Below are positions 36,201-37,656 of a DNA stretch of 37,656 nt, piece by piece; position 1 is the first letter of the stretch, and every line of letters starts with the position of its first letter. A program made the translations under genes and the position numbers. The notes under the pieces are model-generated. The model saw only the letters and a program-made list of their open reading frames with translations, had not been told where the DNA came from and did no database searches. Location of the stretch: contig BQKZ01006073.1 of the NCBI GenBank assembly GCA_036244855.1, positions 1 through 37,656 of the forward strand, read 5' to 3'. This stretch comes from Temnopleurus reevesii. Its lineage: Eukaryota; Echinodermata; Echinoidea; Temnopleuroida; Temnopleuridae.

Positions 36201-37656
36201 CCTGGTGGAGCGGGCTACATCTGTGAATGTGCCCCGGAATATGTTGGAACGCATTGCCAACTTTGTGAGTATGGGAGACTAGTGCTATTTTCTGTTTTCT
36301 GTTTACATTCAATTATTGTTGCCTAGCGTTGATATCGCCGATTCTACTCGTAGTCTGTTTTTCCAATTTTCAGTTGTTTTGGGGACGAAACAAGTTATTT
36401 TCAAGATGTTCAAGATTTTCAAGTGGCAGTAATGTACGGCAGCATCATTATCAAAACATCATGATTCAATTATTGCATTTATTTTTTCTTAAGGAAGAAA
36501 TATTTTTCCAATATTCTGTAAAGGCGATTTATTGAAGAATGACAAAATCATGATATTGAATATTAATGAGAATTGTAAAATTGCAAAATCGTTTTATACA
36601 TGCATCGGAATATTTTTTTGCAACCCTATAAAAGACCACGTCAAAAAGCTGTAGAGAGGTGTGTTTTATGATTTTCACTATTTTGTTATGATATAATGAG
36701 GAACACTGTGAATTGTTTGTAAGGAAATATTTAGTTCAAATGAAAATAAAATGAAAATAATTAAGCAAATACATAAATAAAGAATGTTTTAACTTTTGAT
36801 GTGATATGAAGTTTCACATGATTAAATATAGATTTTTTGGAATAATTTTTGGGAAATATTTTCATTGCCATTGAATTTCTCATTACATATCCCTTAGCAT
36901 CAGTGTCAATTGACAAAATCTTAACAAACTGTTATTTTTGTTTTTTGTCACATAGTTGACTACTGCTTGAGCGACCCTTGCCAAAACGGAGCCACTTGTC
37001 TTCTTGCTCAGAATGGAAATGGATTCACGTGTGAGTGTGTGCCAGGATTCATTTCTGTCTTCTGTGAAATAGGTATGAACTTTATATGACAAGTTGAGGT
37101 TATGTATTTAATGACTTTTCTTCTCTAATGGAATGGGAATGGATTTATGTGTAACTGTTTTCTCAATTTATTTCTGTATTCTGTTATAAAGGTATGGATT
37201 GTCCTAGTGATTTACGAAAATGAAGTATGCAAGTGTTTAGAAAAAACAACTTCACTTTTTAATAGTTACATATATGTATTTTTGTGTAGATAATTCCAAT
37301 GTTTGCTATCAATCTCAATTAAGTAACATACATGTACATGTAATTTTGTAAAGCCCTGTGATACACATGTCTGTAAGAGTGCTATATAAATGCCATTTTT
37401 TTATTATCAGAGTGGAAGTAAGCATTCAATTTAATGCAGCTACTTGCCTGTTTTATCAGAATGGTAAAATGTAAAATCAAGATTGAATCTCTTTTAAAAT
37501 ATTAAGATCATTCTCAGAACTTTCAATTCTAAGTTACATTTGATGATTCGTTTTACATATTTTTTTTTCTCACATTTCAGAGGACTTTTGCTTCAGTGAC
37601 CCCTGTCAAAATGGAGCTACTTGTGACCTTTCACCTCGAGGCAATGGATACAACTG
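71..37656 (+). CDS. Multi-EGF-repeat secreted or membrane protein gene, 5' part (26 coding exons seen, 3' end outside window)
   Basis: Gene-level entry. Coding exons: 71-161, 6153-6266, 6780-6893, 8518-8646, 10651-10770, 11723-11839, 12594-12707, 14885-14995, 16026-16136, 16846-16956, 18945-19058, 19899-20018, 21971-22081, 22972-23085, 24099-24212, 25203-25316, 25933-26043, 27169-27300, 28406-28519, 32109-32222, 33231-33341, 34407-34538, 35299-35412, 36148-36264, 36956-37072, 37581-37656. Joined, they give a signal peptide and 24 complete plus one partial EGF-like domains with no stop. Every intron is phase 1, so each exon is a symmetric module. The C5-C6 loop has eight residues in all 24 complete domains; C3-C4 varies from 8 to 15. 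Multi-EGF proteins of this kind (fibropellins, Notch, Crumbs, Eyes shut) act outside the cell or at its surface. I cannot name the family, because no diagnostic non-EGF domain is in the window. Exons were chosen by cysteine pattern, frame and splice sites; no transcript was available. Confidence 0.88.
344..500 (+). repeat. Two-copy tandem duplication, about 90 bp unit
   Basis: The stretch beginning 'gactacaactcatgtggc' at 347 returns near 437 as 'gactaaaagtcatgtggc', followed in both by 'agtacaaaatacgcttat'. Both copies run into TTATT-rich sequence. Intronic, no coding signal. Confidence 0.75.
891..1690 (+). repeat. Long CAT/TCA trinucleotide microsatellite
   Basis: About 800 bases of (CAT)n with interspersed CAC, CTT and CGT variants; the purest run is around 1370-1460, and another pure run lies near 1570-1630. 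It creates long open frames of poly-His, poly-Ser and poly-Ile on the + strand and poly-Met or Asp on the - strand. These are composition artefacts, not genes. Confidence 0.95.
1740..2390. other. Intronic stretch with no recognised feature
   Basis: AT-rich unique-looking sequence with a short G-run at 2070-2082. I see no exon, no RNA gene and no clear repeat here. Confidence 0.6.
2394..2880 (+). repeat. Tandem repeat array, three copies, 176-180 bp unit
   Basis: Copies begin near 2401, 2581 and 2757 at 'cttattacataacaataaac' or its variant. Each continues through 'tgttaaat', 'gcaaggc', 'caataattattt', 'gagcacaaga' and, near the end, 'ctgtacat...gtgcatgg'-like sequence. The third copy is cut short near 2880. 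Noncoding; divergence between copies suggests an old array. Confidence 0.85.
3461..4515 (+). repeat. Tandem repeat array, four copies, 250-277 bp unit
   Basis: Copies begin near 3461, 3741, 3991 and 4262 with 'aataatattacaaagaa'-like sequence, preceded from the second copy on by 'cgataaacg'. Each holds 'ggcaaatgaaatat', 'gaatacatgcagaaggc' and ends with 'gctaatctgctcaaa...ctggaaat'. The array lies entirely inside intron 1, and open frames in it are incidental. Confidence 0.85.
4724..5030 (-). mobile_element. tRNA-derived SINE, minus orientation, damaged copy
   Basis: Read on the minus strand it has a tRNA-like head with a B-box core (reverse complement of 'gggattcgaac' near 4967) and an A-box-like region near 5010-5025. 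The body 'cacctgggttgagtgcagca' follows, then a tail ending in (TTA)n at 4742-4768. A poly-C tract at about 4729-4741 borders it. It shares its whole layout with the copy at 29308-29603, from which it differs by small deletions and substitutions. Confidence 0.8.
5701..6000 (+). repeat. Poly-G, GGA and GAT repeat block upstream of EGF1 exon
   Basis: A G-run of about 23 bases is followed by (GGA)n, GAAGGA and (GAT)n runs, then a GGTGGT-rich stretch. A close copy of this block lies at about 12130-12450, in front of EGF6. The long purine run could form quadruplex or triplex DNA, and its length may be unreliable in the assembly. Confidence 0.9.
5725..6270 (+). repeat. Duplicated block, copy 1 (intron end plus EGF1 exon)
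   Basis: Matches about 12140-12712 from the GGA-rich stretch through the acceptor and the whole EGF exon to the GTAAG of the donor, beyond which the two diverge. The intron part shares 'tggtaatggcgatgatggtg', 'ctccatttagtgatatgact' and 'accaccattttatc' with small indels. The unit is therefore 'upstream intron plus one exon', duplicated within the gene. Confidence 0.9.
6153..6266 (+). CDS. Exon 2: EGF-like domain 1
   Basis: 38 codons, phase 1 at both ends (A|GC gives Ser; ends G|GTAAGG). Cysteine spacing is x4-x5-x10-x1-x8. It is the first domain after the signal peptide. The C2-C3 loop QNGAT fits the O-fucose motif (C-x4-S/T-C); the C1-C2 loop SADP does not fit the O-glucose motif. The DNA differs from the EGF6 exon at eight sites, all silent. 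Confidence 0.93.
   Translation, partial: ASVVLTPVRMELLVQTRMAEPRMNAHVQMVGWVQIAL
6267..6779 (+). other. Intron 2 with inverted repeats and homopolymers
   Basis: Holds an undetermined base at 6336 next to a G-run of about 29 bases and a C-run near 6631-6646. Two nested inverted repeats are visible: a CCTCTATACAT arm near 6391 pairs with ATGTATAGAGG near 6482, and a TATATAgtCAGGGACCA arm near 6435 pairs with TGGTCCCTGaaTATATA near 6535. No exon seen. Confidence 0.7.
6780..6893 (+). CDS. Exon 3: EGF-like domain 2
   Basis: 38 codons; G|AT gives Asp at the junction, and the donor is C|GTGAGT. Spacing x4-x5-x10-x1-x8. The C1-C2 loop SSIP fits C-x-S-x-P-C (O-glucose) and QNGGT fits the O-fucose motif. 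No calcium-binding D-x-D-E signature precedes C1. The intron behind it starts at once with a (TAG)n microsatellite. Confidence 0.92.
6900..6995 (+). repeat. (TAG)n microsatellite beside the EGF2 donor
   Basis: Begins within 7 bases of the exon end and runs as AGT/TAG triplets with a few interruptions. Its position right behind a splice donor recurs at EGF3, EGF5 and EGF17. Confidence 0.9.
7253..7520 (+). repeat. Two tandem copies of a hairpin-forming unit, about 130 bp
   Basis: Copy 1 is about 7253-7380, copy 2 about 7381-7520; both end in 'cggaacactaccatggtag'. Within each unit, 'gtagaggta..acgactctac' at the left pairs with 'gtagagtcgtgcatacctctgc' further right, an imperfect inverted repeat. 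Copy 2 has a small insertion near 7435-7450. No coding potential; a MITE-like element or satellite unit is possible. Confidence 0.85.
7570..7707. mobile_element. Palindromic element with about 43-bp arms
   Basis: The left arm 7575-7618 (from CCCGGTCAC to CACCCCGAC) pairs with the right arm 7657-7699 (from GTCGGGGTG to GTGACCGGG) with few mismatches, separated by about 38 bases. GC-rich arms in AT-rich DNA suggest a nonautonomous foldback or MITE-like insertion. No clear target-site duplication. Confidence 0.8.
7915..8035 (+). repeat. TG-rich simple sequence
   Basis: Irregular GTGTGT/ATGTGT stretch. The open frames across it are compositional. Confidence 0.8.
8196..8440 (+). repeat. SINE 3' tail remnant followed by (ATT)n microsatellite
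   Basis: 'gtaaagcactatgg...tagcgctatatcaa' resembles the 3' end of the SINE family seen elsewhere here (aagcgc..tataaa), then leads into about 160 bases of ATT/ATC triplets. The microsatellite probably grew from the element's tail. Confidence 0.65.
8518..8646 (+). CDS. Exon 4: EGF-like domain 3
   Basis: 43 codons, longer than most because the C3-C4 loop has 13 residues ([13 protein letters not shown]). C|AA gives Gln at the junction; donor T|GTAAGT. The loops ASSP and QNGGT fit the O-glucose and O-fucose motifs. Three decayed copies of its 3' two-thirds follow in the next intron. Confidence 0.93.
8658..8885 (+). repeat. CAT/CAA microsatellite behind the EGF3 donor
   Basis: ATC/CAA triplets starting about 12 bases after the exon end. 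Related CAA/CAT sequence follows each of the three decayed EGF3 copies downstream, so the repeat is part of the duplicated unit. Confidence 0.9.
8890..8977 (+). pseudogene. Decayed partial copy 1 of the EGF3 exon
   Basis: Matches EGF3 exon bases 8561-8646 and keeps the donor (T|GTAAGT at 8978). One extra base in the 'gaaagagataata' region shifts the frame and brings TGA in. The 5' third of the exon and its acceptor are missing, so it cannot be spliced as a normal module. Confidence 0.85.
9090..9177 (+). pseudogene. Decayed partial copy 2 of the EGF3 exon
   Basis: Aligns with the same part of EGF3 without a net frameshift and keeps a GTAAGT donor at 9178. One cysteine codon has become Tyr (TAT in 'tttgtatgaatg') and Asn has become Lys before C6. 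No acceptor, no first two cysteines. Confidence 0.85.
9232..9319 (+). pseudogene. Decayed partial copy 3 of the EGF3 exon
   Basis: Still reads CTN...[14 protein letters not shown] in frame, but ends at a weakened donor (GTTAGT at 9320) and reads into a stop. 'TGF' has become 'KIF'. The first two cysteines are absent. Confidence 0.85.
9330..10650. other. Rest of intron 4: nothing recognised
   Basis: About 1.3 kb of AT-rich sequence. A 93-codon open frame at 9956-10237 shows no domain, no EGF pattern and no splice context. I see no repeat with a clear partner in the window. Confidence 0.6.
10651..10770 (+). CDS. Exon 5: EGF-like domain 4
   Basis: 40 codons. I chose the AG at 10649-10650 (after a pyrimidine tract and TCTAAC branch-like site), because the second AG at 10660-10661 would break the phase-1 frame. 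This gives an unusually long linker FFSQNP before C1. Spacing x4-x5-x8-x1-x8. QSEP fits the O-glucose motif, QNGGT the O-fucose motif, and the C5-C6 loop PAGWSGVT resembles the EOGT O-GlcNAc motif. Its third codon positions are notably GC-rich compared with neighbours. Confidence 0.9.
10771..11722. other. Intron 5: nothing recognised
   Basis: Donor G|GTAAGA. AT-rich sequence with open frames that lack any EGF or other domain pattern. No repeat with a partner was noticed. Confidence 0.6.
11723..11839 (+). CDS. Exon 6: EGF-like domain 5
   Basis: 39 codons; G|GA gives Gly; donor G|GTAAGT. Spacing x4-x5-x10-x1-x8. VSNP fits the O-glucose motif; LNGGG lacks the Ser/Thr needed for O-fucose. A GAT-rich microsatellite begins about 45 bases after the donor. 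Confidence 0.92.
11885..12420 (+). repeat. GAT/GGA trinucleotide repeat block
   Basis: ATGATG triplets with GGT variants to about 12132, then GGA/GCA/GAA triplets, then ATGATG again. From about 12140 it is the second copy of the block before EGF1. Long poly-Met, Asp, Glu/Gly and, on the other strand, His/Pro/Ser frames are artefacts. Confidence 0.95.
12140..12712 (+). repeat. Duplicated block, copy 2 (intron end plus EGF6 exon)
   Basis: Partner of 5725-6270. Homology ends abruptly at the donor: GTAAGT then 'cttgtac' here against GTAAGG then 'tattatgg' in copy 1. The GGA stretch here carries extra GCAGGA units. Confidence 0.9.
12594..12707 (+). CDS. Exon 7: EGF-like domain 6 (twin of EGF1)
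   Basis: 38 codons whose 37 whole codons translate exactly as in EGF1; only the split codon differs (Gly here, Ser in EGF1). The eight base changes (for example CAG/CAA, GCT/GCG, GAC/GAT, CTA/TTA) are all silent, which points to selection on the protein sequence after duplication. Acceptor CATACAG, donor G|GTAAGT. Spacing x4-x5-x10-x1-x8; O-fucose motif present. Confidence 0.93.
   Translation, partial: ANVVRTPVRMELLVLIRMAERRMNAHVQMDGWVQIAP
12729..13176. mobile_element. MITE-like element, about 450 bp, with terminal inverted repeats
   Basis: The left end 'agtcaaacctgtcttagtag'+CCACC is the inverse of the right end GGTGGCCACTATAGACAGGTTTGAC at 13150-13174. The left end also holds direct subrepeats of 'ctgtctatagtg/ctgtctacggtggccacc'. 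No transposase frame lies between them, so it would be nonautonomous. Confidence 0.75.
13177..14158. other. Part of intron 7: nothing recognised
   Basis: AT-rich; 13985-14140 has short irregular direct repeats of 'aagtttgcgatttgggatg'-like sequence. No exon signal. Confidence 0.55.
14159..14418 (-). mobile_element. tRNA-derived SINE, minus orientation
   Basis: On the minus strand: tRNA-like head with a B-box core (complement of 'gggattcgaacc' at 14382-14393), body with 'tcacctgggtcagttgcagc', tail into (TTA)n at 14160-14172. The head has lost its A-box part near 14405-14418. It lies head-to-head with the next element. Confidence 0.75.
14423..14698 (+). mobile_element. tRNA-derived SINE, plus orientation
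   Basis: Starts with 'gcgttgtggtatagtggttc' (A-box like TGGTATAGTGG), has a weak B-box region near 14468-14480 (GGTTCAGTCTC), then a body matching the complement of the 29308-29603 copy and ends 'caaagcgccttgagcact...gcatctattattattat'. An 88-codon open frame in it is incidental. Confidence 0.78.
14885..14995 (+). CDS. Exon 8: EGF-like domain 7
   Basis: 37 codons; G|CG gives Ala; donor C|GTAATT, weaker than most here. Spacing x4-x5-x8-x1-x8. LSSP fits the O-glucose motif, but the C2-C3 loop SPNGN departs from the usual xNGGT, so there is no O-fucose site. Acceptor GAATGCAG. Confidence 0.9.
14996..16025. other. Intron 8: nothing recognised
   Basis: AT-rich, with no partner repeats noticed and no cysteine-rich frame. 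Confidence 0.6.
16026..16136 (+). CDS. Exon 9: EGF-like domain 8
   Basis: 37 codons; C|CC gives Pro; acceptor GTCTACAG, donor G|GTAGAG. Spacing x4-x5-x8-x1-x8. ETNP has Thr instead of Ser, so the O-glucose motif is not met; SENST fits O-fucose. It has three overlapping N-glycosylation sequons (NST, NGT, NFS), the most of any module here. Confidence 0.9.
16197..16390. mobile_element. MITE-like element, family 1, copy A (about 194 bp)
   Basis: The left arm TTTTCACGAAGTGACAGGAGCCA (from 16202) is matched inverted by TGGCTCCTGTCACTTCGTGAAAA ending near 16383. The homology continues inward to 'ggtattgtt' / 'aacaatagcc'. A related element lies at 21060-21262. Confidence 0.85.
16391..16845. other. 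Remainder of intron 9: nothing recognised
   Basis: AT-rich, no exon or repeat partner noticed. Confidence 0.55.
16846..16956 (+). CDS. Exon 10: EGF-like domain 9
   Basis: 37 codons; G|TG gives Val; acceptor CAATAG, donor G|GTAAAG. Spacing x4-x5-x8-x1-x8. NSNP fits the O-glucose motif; LNAGI lacks the Ser/Thr for O-fucose. Codon third positions are GC-rich compared with the flanking introns. Confidence 0.91.
17412..17592. mobile_element. MITE-like element with GGGGTGTTGCTCA termini (about 180 bp)
   Basis: GGGGGTGTTGCTCAaaagttgcaattg at the left is matched inverted by caactg..TGAGCAACACCCC at the right; the inner sequence also holds several 'gttgca/tgcaac' words. No open frame of interest. 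Confidence 0.8.
17600..18944. other. Part of intron 10: nothing recognised
   Basis: About 1.3 kb, very AT-rich, with T-rich short open frames that have no cysteine pattern. Confidence 0.6.
18945..19058 (+). CDS. Exon 11: EGF-like domain 10
   Basis: 38 codons; G|CG gives Ala; acceptor CAACACAG, donor G|GTGAGG. Spacing x4-x6-x8-x1-x8: the C2-C3 loop LNNAIG is one residue longer than in any other module here. LSSP fits the O-glucose motif. The acceptor lacks a strong pyrimidine tract, so inclusion may be less efficient. Confidence 0.87.
19059..19898. other. Intron 11: nothing recognised
   Basis: AT-rich; good pyrimidine tract before the EGF11 acceptor. No repeat partner seen. Confidence 0.6.
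19899..20018 (+). CDS. Exon 12: EGF-like domain 11
   Basis: 40 codons; G|TA gives Val; donor A|GTAAGT. Spacing x5-x5-x9-x1-x8, with a C1-C2 loop one residue longer than usual (LINDP), which rules out the O-glucose motif. LNGAT fits O-fucose, and NFT before C4 is an N-glycosylation sequon. Confidence 0.92.
20150..20344. mobile_element. MITE-like element with AAGGCAGACTCACACC termini (about 195 bp)
   Basis: AAGGCAGACTCACACCTTTGCG at 20152-20173 is matched inverted by CGCAAAGGTGTGAGTCGGCCTT at 20321-20342 with two mismatches; 'ctataaa' before the right arm mirrors 'agtatag' after the left one. No coding sequence inside. Confidence 0.85.
20345..21059. other. Part of intron 12: nothing recognised
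   Basis: AT-rich. A 102-codon frame at 20658-20966 has scattered cysteines but no EGF spacing and no phase-1 splice sites around it; I do not call it an exon. Confidence 0.55.
21060..21262. mobile_element. MITE-like element, family 1, copy B (about 203 bp)
   Basis: GTTTTCATGAAGTGACGGTAGCCA at the left and TGGCTATCGTCGCTTCATGAAAAC at the right form the inverted termini. Internal words 'agttacaa..cattga' and 'aataggatg.cct' are shared with copy A at 16197-16390, so they are one family with about one-fifth divergence by eye. Confidence 0.82.
21263..21970. other. End of intron 12: nothing recognised
   Basis: AT-rich without partner repeats; pyrimidine tract TTTCTCTCCTAG before EGF12. Confidence 0.55.
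21971..22081 (+). CDS. Exon 13: EGF-like domain 12
   Basis: 37 codons; A|TT gives Ile; donor G|GTAAGT. Spacing x4-x5-x8-x1-x8. KDQP does not meet the O-glucose motif; LNGGT meets O-fucose, and NYT is an N-glycosylation sequon. The 3' half of the exon and the start of the next intron are repeated, broken, 240 bases downstream. Confidence 0.92.
22249..22410 (+). pseudogene. Decayed copy of EGF12 exon 3' half plus intron start
   Basis: From 'acttgtactgta' the copy jumps to 'gaactacacatgtgcatgcc' because a few bases are lost, which shifts the frame. The rest is nearly identical to 'cattctgg'-free EGF12 sequence through the donor (GTAAGTAGGCCTAAAG at 22319). Homology continues to 'tattatttccag', present near 22133 and 22397. 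The parental first two cysteines are missing. Confidence 0.87.
22411..22971. other. End of intron 13: nothing recognised
   Basis: AT-rich, with a T-tract and TCTCCCCAG acceptor before EGF13. Confidence 0.55.
22972..23085 (+). CDS. Exon 14: EGF-like domain 13
   Basis: 38 codons; G|AA gives Glu; donor G|GTAAGA. Spacing x5-x4-x9-x1-x8: the first loop is one residue longer (ILDNP) and the second one shorter (LNGV) than the common type, so neither O-glycan motif is met. NYT before C4 is an N-glycosylation sequon. Confidence 0.91.
23086..23840. other. Part of intron 14: nothing recognised
   Basis: AT-rich; open frames on the minus strand lack domain features. Confidence 0.55.
23843..23948 (+). 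pseudogene. Fragmentary upstream copy of the EGF14 unit (most decayed)
   Basis: 'acatgtctgaatgggg' at 23845-23860 matches the middle of EGF14. 'gatacactgatttcaggtatgaatgtccc' near 23890-23920 (given here in outline) matches its second half, and 'gtgattatctctacag' matches the sequence before the EGF14 acceptor. Deletions and substitutions have removed the reading frame. Confidence 0.7.
23949..24045 (+). pseudogene. Decayed upstream copy of the EGF14 exon
   Basis: Has a usable acceptor (CTCTACAG) and starts like EGF14 ([15 protein letters not shown] in frame). A 2-base loss in the C3-C4 loop then shifts it onto TAG at about 24013-24015. The donor region is not preserved. If spliced in, it would truncate the protein. 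Confidence 0.87.
24099..24212 (+). CDS. Exon 15: EGF-like domain 14
   Basis: 38 codons; G|TG gives Val; donor G|GTAATA. Spacing x4-x5-x9-x1-x8. FSTP fits the O-glucose motif and LNGAT O-fucose. Two broken copies precede it in the same intron, both sharing the 'tgattatctct.cag' acceptor, so the splicing machinery must choose the third. Confidence 0.91.
24213..25202. other. Intron 15: SINE tail remnant, otherwise nothing recognised
   Basis: At 24790-24875 'taatgataataatgaacgg...tatatagcac...aagcgctct' looks like the 3' end of a SINE-related element in minus orientation without its head. A purine-rich patch (GGAGGAGGAAGAAG) lies at 25045-25080. No exon seen. Confidence 0.55.
25203..25316 (+). 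CDS. Exon 16: EGF-like domain 15
   Basis: 38 codons; G|AT gives Asp; acceptor TTTCTTTCAG, donor G|GTATAA. Spacing x4-x5-x9-x1-x8. LPNP and KNQGG meet neither the O-glucose nor the O-fucose motif. The stretch FNCTC contains an N-C-T sequon overlapping C4, unlikely to be used once the disulfide forms. Confidence 0.91.
   Translation: MTSACQTHARTRVAVQTLVLPTSTVRVAQNGLGTCVR
25317..25932. other. Intron 16: nothing recognised
   Basis: AT-rich; a 67-codon frame near 25657-25860 contains a few cysteines but not EGF spacing. Confidence 0.55.
25933..26043 (+). CDS. Exon 17: EGF-like domain 16
   Basis: 37 codons; G|AG gives Glu; acceptor GTCTTCCAG, donor G|GTATGT. Spacing x4-x5-x8-x1-x8. LSNP fits the O-glucose motif; ENGGE has Glu where O-fucose needs Ser/Thr. 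A broken copy lies 170 bases downstream. Confidence 0.92.
26214..26297 (+). pseudogene. Decayed partial copy of the EGF16 exon
   Basis: From 'gcaaatggaggggaatgtac' onward it follows EGF16 closely, with a run of about 40 bases through 'tgtacggagggctggatcgg' nearly unchanged. A 2-base deletion ('acaaactgg' for 'acaaaccctgg') shifts the frame, and the last cysteine codon reads TTC. A GTATAT remains at the donor position. Confidence 0.87.
26310..27160. other. Rest of intron 17: nothing recognised
   Basis: AT-rich without partner repeats or cysteine-rich frames. Confidence 0.55.
27169..27300 (+). CDS. Exon 18: EGF-like domain 17
   Basis: 44 codons, with a 15-residue C3-C4 loop containing NELNGTS. 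G|TT gives Val; acceptor TTTTTGCAG, donor G|GTAAGG. SSSP fits the O-glucose motif, VNQGT O-fucose, and NGT is an N-glycosylation sequon. Only EGF21 shares this length and loop type. A GAT microsatellite starts right at the donor. Confidence 0.93.
27303..27810 (+). repeat. GAT-rich trinucleotide repeat beside the EGF17 donor
   Basis: About 500 bases of GATGAT with GGT, GTT and AAT variants, beginning within the donor itself (GTAAGGATGATG). Long Met/Asp or Ile frames through it are artefacts. A read-through frame from the exon (DDVGGDDG...) also exists but passes the consensus donor. Confidence 0.92.
27811..28405. other. Rest of intron 18: nothing recognised
   Basis: AT-rich; no partner repeats noticed. 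Confidence 0.55.
28406..28519 (+). CDS. Exon 19: EGF-like domain 18
   Basis: 38 codons; G|GT gives Gly; acceptor CATATCAG, donor G|GTAAGG. Spacing x4-x5-x9-x1-x8. FLQP does not fit the O-glucose motif; RNGAT fits O-fucose. Its CxLLxPxGY C3-C4 loop starts the style that marks the following modules ([16 protein letters not shown]). Confidence 0.92.
28520..29307. other. Intron 19, first part: nothing recognised
   Basis: AT-rich. Open frames on both strands at 28629-29177 have no domain pattern. Confidence 0.55.
29308..29603 (-). mobile_element. tRNA-derived SINE, minus orientation, best-preserved copy
   Basis: On the minus strand the head carries an A-box (TGGTGTAGTGG) and a B-box (GGTTCGAATCCC). 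The body follows with 'ctgcactcaacccaggtgag', 'aatatttattcctcgaaatg' and 'gccgggctaaagccaggtta', then a tail 'caaagcgccttgagcactca...ttgcatctattattattatt'. No coding sequence. It serves as the reference for the other copies in the window. Confidence 0.88.
29604..32108. other. Intron 19, remainder (2.5 kb): nothing recognised
   Basis: Very AT-rich, several AATAAA words, no cysteine-rich frame. With its first part and the SINE this is the second-longest intron (3.6 kb) and separates the EGF18 and EGF19 exons. Confidence 0.6.
32109..32222 (+). CDS. Exon 20: EGF-like domain 19
   Basis: 38 codons; G|AG gives Glu; acceptor TTTTTAG, donor G|GTAAGA. Spacing x4-x5-x9-x1-x8. FSDP fits the O-glucose motif; LNGAA lacks the O-fucose Ser/Thr; the C5-C6 loop TAGFTGTF fits the O-GlcNAc (EOGT) motif C-x-x-G-Y/F-T/S-G. 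It opens the run of (E/D)(D)YCFSDPC modules. Confidence 0.92.
32223..32820. other. Intron 20, first part: nothing recognised
   Basis: AT-rich, no partner repeats. Confidence 0.5.
32831..32866 (+). pseudogene. Possible fossil fragment of the EGF20 exon
   Basis: 'tgtcatcttctttctaatgg' followed by 'ctacatctgtagctg' resembles EGF20 'tgtaacctgcttcctaatgg' followed by 'ctatatgtgtagctg'. Only about 36 bases align, so chance cannot be excluded, but position just upstream of the parent fits the pattern of other relics. Confidence 0.5.
33166..33202 (+). repeat. (ATT)n microsatellite just before the EGF20 acceptor
   Basis: About ten ATT triplets lie 30-65 bases upstream of the AG at 33229-33230, in the region where branch point and pyrimidine tract are expected. 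Length changes here could affect splicing. Confidence 0.85.
33231..33341 (+). CDS. Exon 21: EGF-like domain 20
   Basis: 37 codons; G|AT gives Asp; acceptor GTTCACAG, donor A|GTAAGG. Spacing x4-x5-x8-x1-x8. FSDP and QNGAT fit both O-glycan motifs. Core [18 protein letters not shown] is shared almost word for word with EGF23. Confidence 0.93.
33413..33549. repeat. Short inverted repeat, about 135 bp overall
   Basis: TGGCGACAAGTGCTCTGG at 33416-33433 is matched inverted by CGCCAGAGCAATTGTCTCC at 33530-33548 with a few mismatches. Inside, 'cctaatttttcat' mirrors 'tgaaaattagg'. A small MITE-like insertion is possible. Confidence 0.7.
33660..33971. mobile_element. MITE-like element with GGCCCGTATT termini (312 bp)
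   Basis: Termini GGCCCGTATT and its near inverse AATACGGGCC extend inward through 'aggtttaacttaaac' / 'agggttaacataaacct' and 'gtggtttaagtatgggaagc' / 'ggctacccatacttaaacca'. ATT flanks both ends (33657-33659 and 33972-33974), a candidate 3-bp target duplication. No transposase. Confidence 0.88.
33975..34406. other. End of intron 21
   Basis: At 34009-34045 'ttcagatggtaatg.ttgg'-like sequence repeats a stretch found at 32981-33020 in intron 20. Otherwise AT-rich with nothing recognised. Confidence 0.55.
34407..34538 (+). CDS. Exon 22: EGF-like domain 21
   Basis: 44 codons with a 15-residue C3-C4 loop (contains NEVINGTTG), matching EGF17 in length and in its NE-x(1-2)-NGT core. A|TT gives Ile; acceptor TTCCATAG, donor G|GTAACA. 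FADP fails the O-glucose motif; FNGAT fits O-fucose; NGT is an N-glycosylation sequon. The C5-C6 loop APGFTEFD lacks the usual second glycine. Confidence 0.92.
34642..34734. repeat. Perfect 15-bp inverted repeat
   Basis: ACAGAAGGAAAGGAT near 34643 is exactly inverted as ATCCTTTCCTTCTGT at 34719-34733, with about 60 AT-rich bases between. It may be a short hairpin element; no target duplication is obvious. Confidence 0.75.
34740..35298. other. Rest of intron 22, with SINE-tail fragment
   Basis: At 35125-35190 an undetermined base is followed by (ATA)n and 'tgcatttataagcgcc...caaagcgc', a SINE 3' tail in minus orientation. The rest holds nothing recognised. Confidence 0.6.
35299..35412 (+). 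CDS. Exon 23: EGF-like domain 22
   Basis: 38 codons; G|TT gives Val; acceptor GTCGTCTAG, donor G|GTATGA. Spacing x4-x5-x9-x1-x8. It is the only module starting VDEC, half of the calcium-binding signature. The Asp/Asn normally two residues after C3 is absent (CSLRP), so calcium binding is doubtful. STAP and QNGGV meet neither O-glycan motif. Confidence 0.92.
   Translation: MMSAPRHRVRMAAFVHCDQDLDTSVLVLIHTLVSTVK
35413..36147. other. Intron 23: nothing recognised
   Basis: AT-rich; pyrimidine tract TTTTTCTCTCTACAG before EGF23. Confidence 0.6.
36148..36264 (+). CDS. Exon 24: EGF-like domain 23
   Basis: 39 codons; G|AG gives Glu; donor T|GTGAGT. Spacing x4-x5-x10-x1-x8. FSDP and QNGAT fit both O-glycan motifs. 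Core [15 protein letters not shown] is the same as in EGF25, and NLLP as in EGF20. Confidence 0.92.
36265..36955. other. Intron 24: nothing recognised
   Basis: AT-rich with no repeats that have a partner in the window. Confidence 0.6.
36956..37072 (+). CDS. Exon 25: EGF-like domain 24
   Basis: 39 codons; T|TT gives Phe; acceptor GTCACATAG, donor G|GTATGA. Spacing x4-x5-x10-x1-x8. LSDP and QNGAT fit both O-glycan motifs. The C5-C6 loop VPGFISVF lacks the second glycine. Two fossil fragments of this exon lie in the next intron. Confidence 0.92.
37116..37191 (+). pseudogene. Decayed copy of the EGF24 exon 3' half
   Basis: 'aatgggaatggatttatgtg' matches EGF24 'aatggaaatggattcacgtg', then 'atttctgtattctg' matches 'atttctgtcttctg', and GGTATG follows in both. 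A 1-base loss shifts the frame. Only the second half of the exon is present. Confidence 0.82.
37350..37412 (+). repeat. SINE 3' tail fragment, plus orientation
   Basis: 'gtaaagccctgtgata...gtgctatataaatgcc' followed by T/ATT-rich sequence resembles the 3' tail of the SINE family without its head. Confidence 0.6.
37431..37471 (+). pseudogene. Possible second fossil fragment of EGF24 (middle part)
   Basis: 'gcagctacttgcctg' and 'tcagaatggtaaaatg' follow the order and spacing of EGF24 'ggagccacttgtctt' and 'tcagaatggaaatgg'. About 40 bases; the match is weaker than for the other relics. Confidence 0.5.
37581..37656 (+). CDS. Exon 26: EGF-like domain 25, cut by window end
   Basis: Starts after a long pyrimidine tract and CATTTCAG; G|AG gives Glu. 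The first 25 codons show C1 to C4 ([19 protein letters not shown] loops); C5, C6 and the donor lie outside. Both O-glycan motifs are met. It shows that the EGF series continues beyond the window. Confidence 0.9.
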
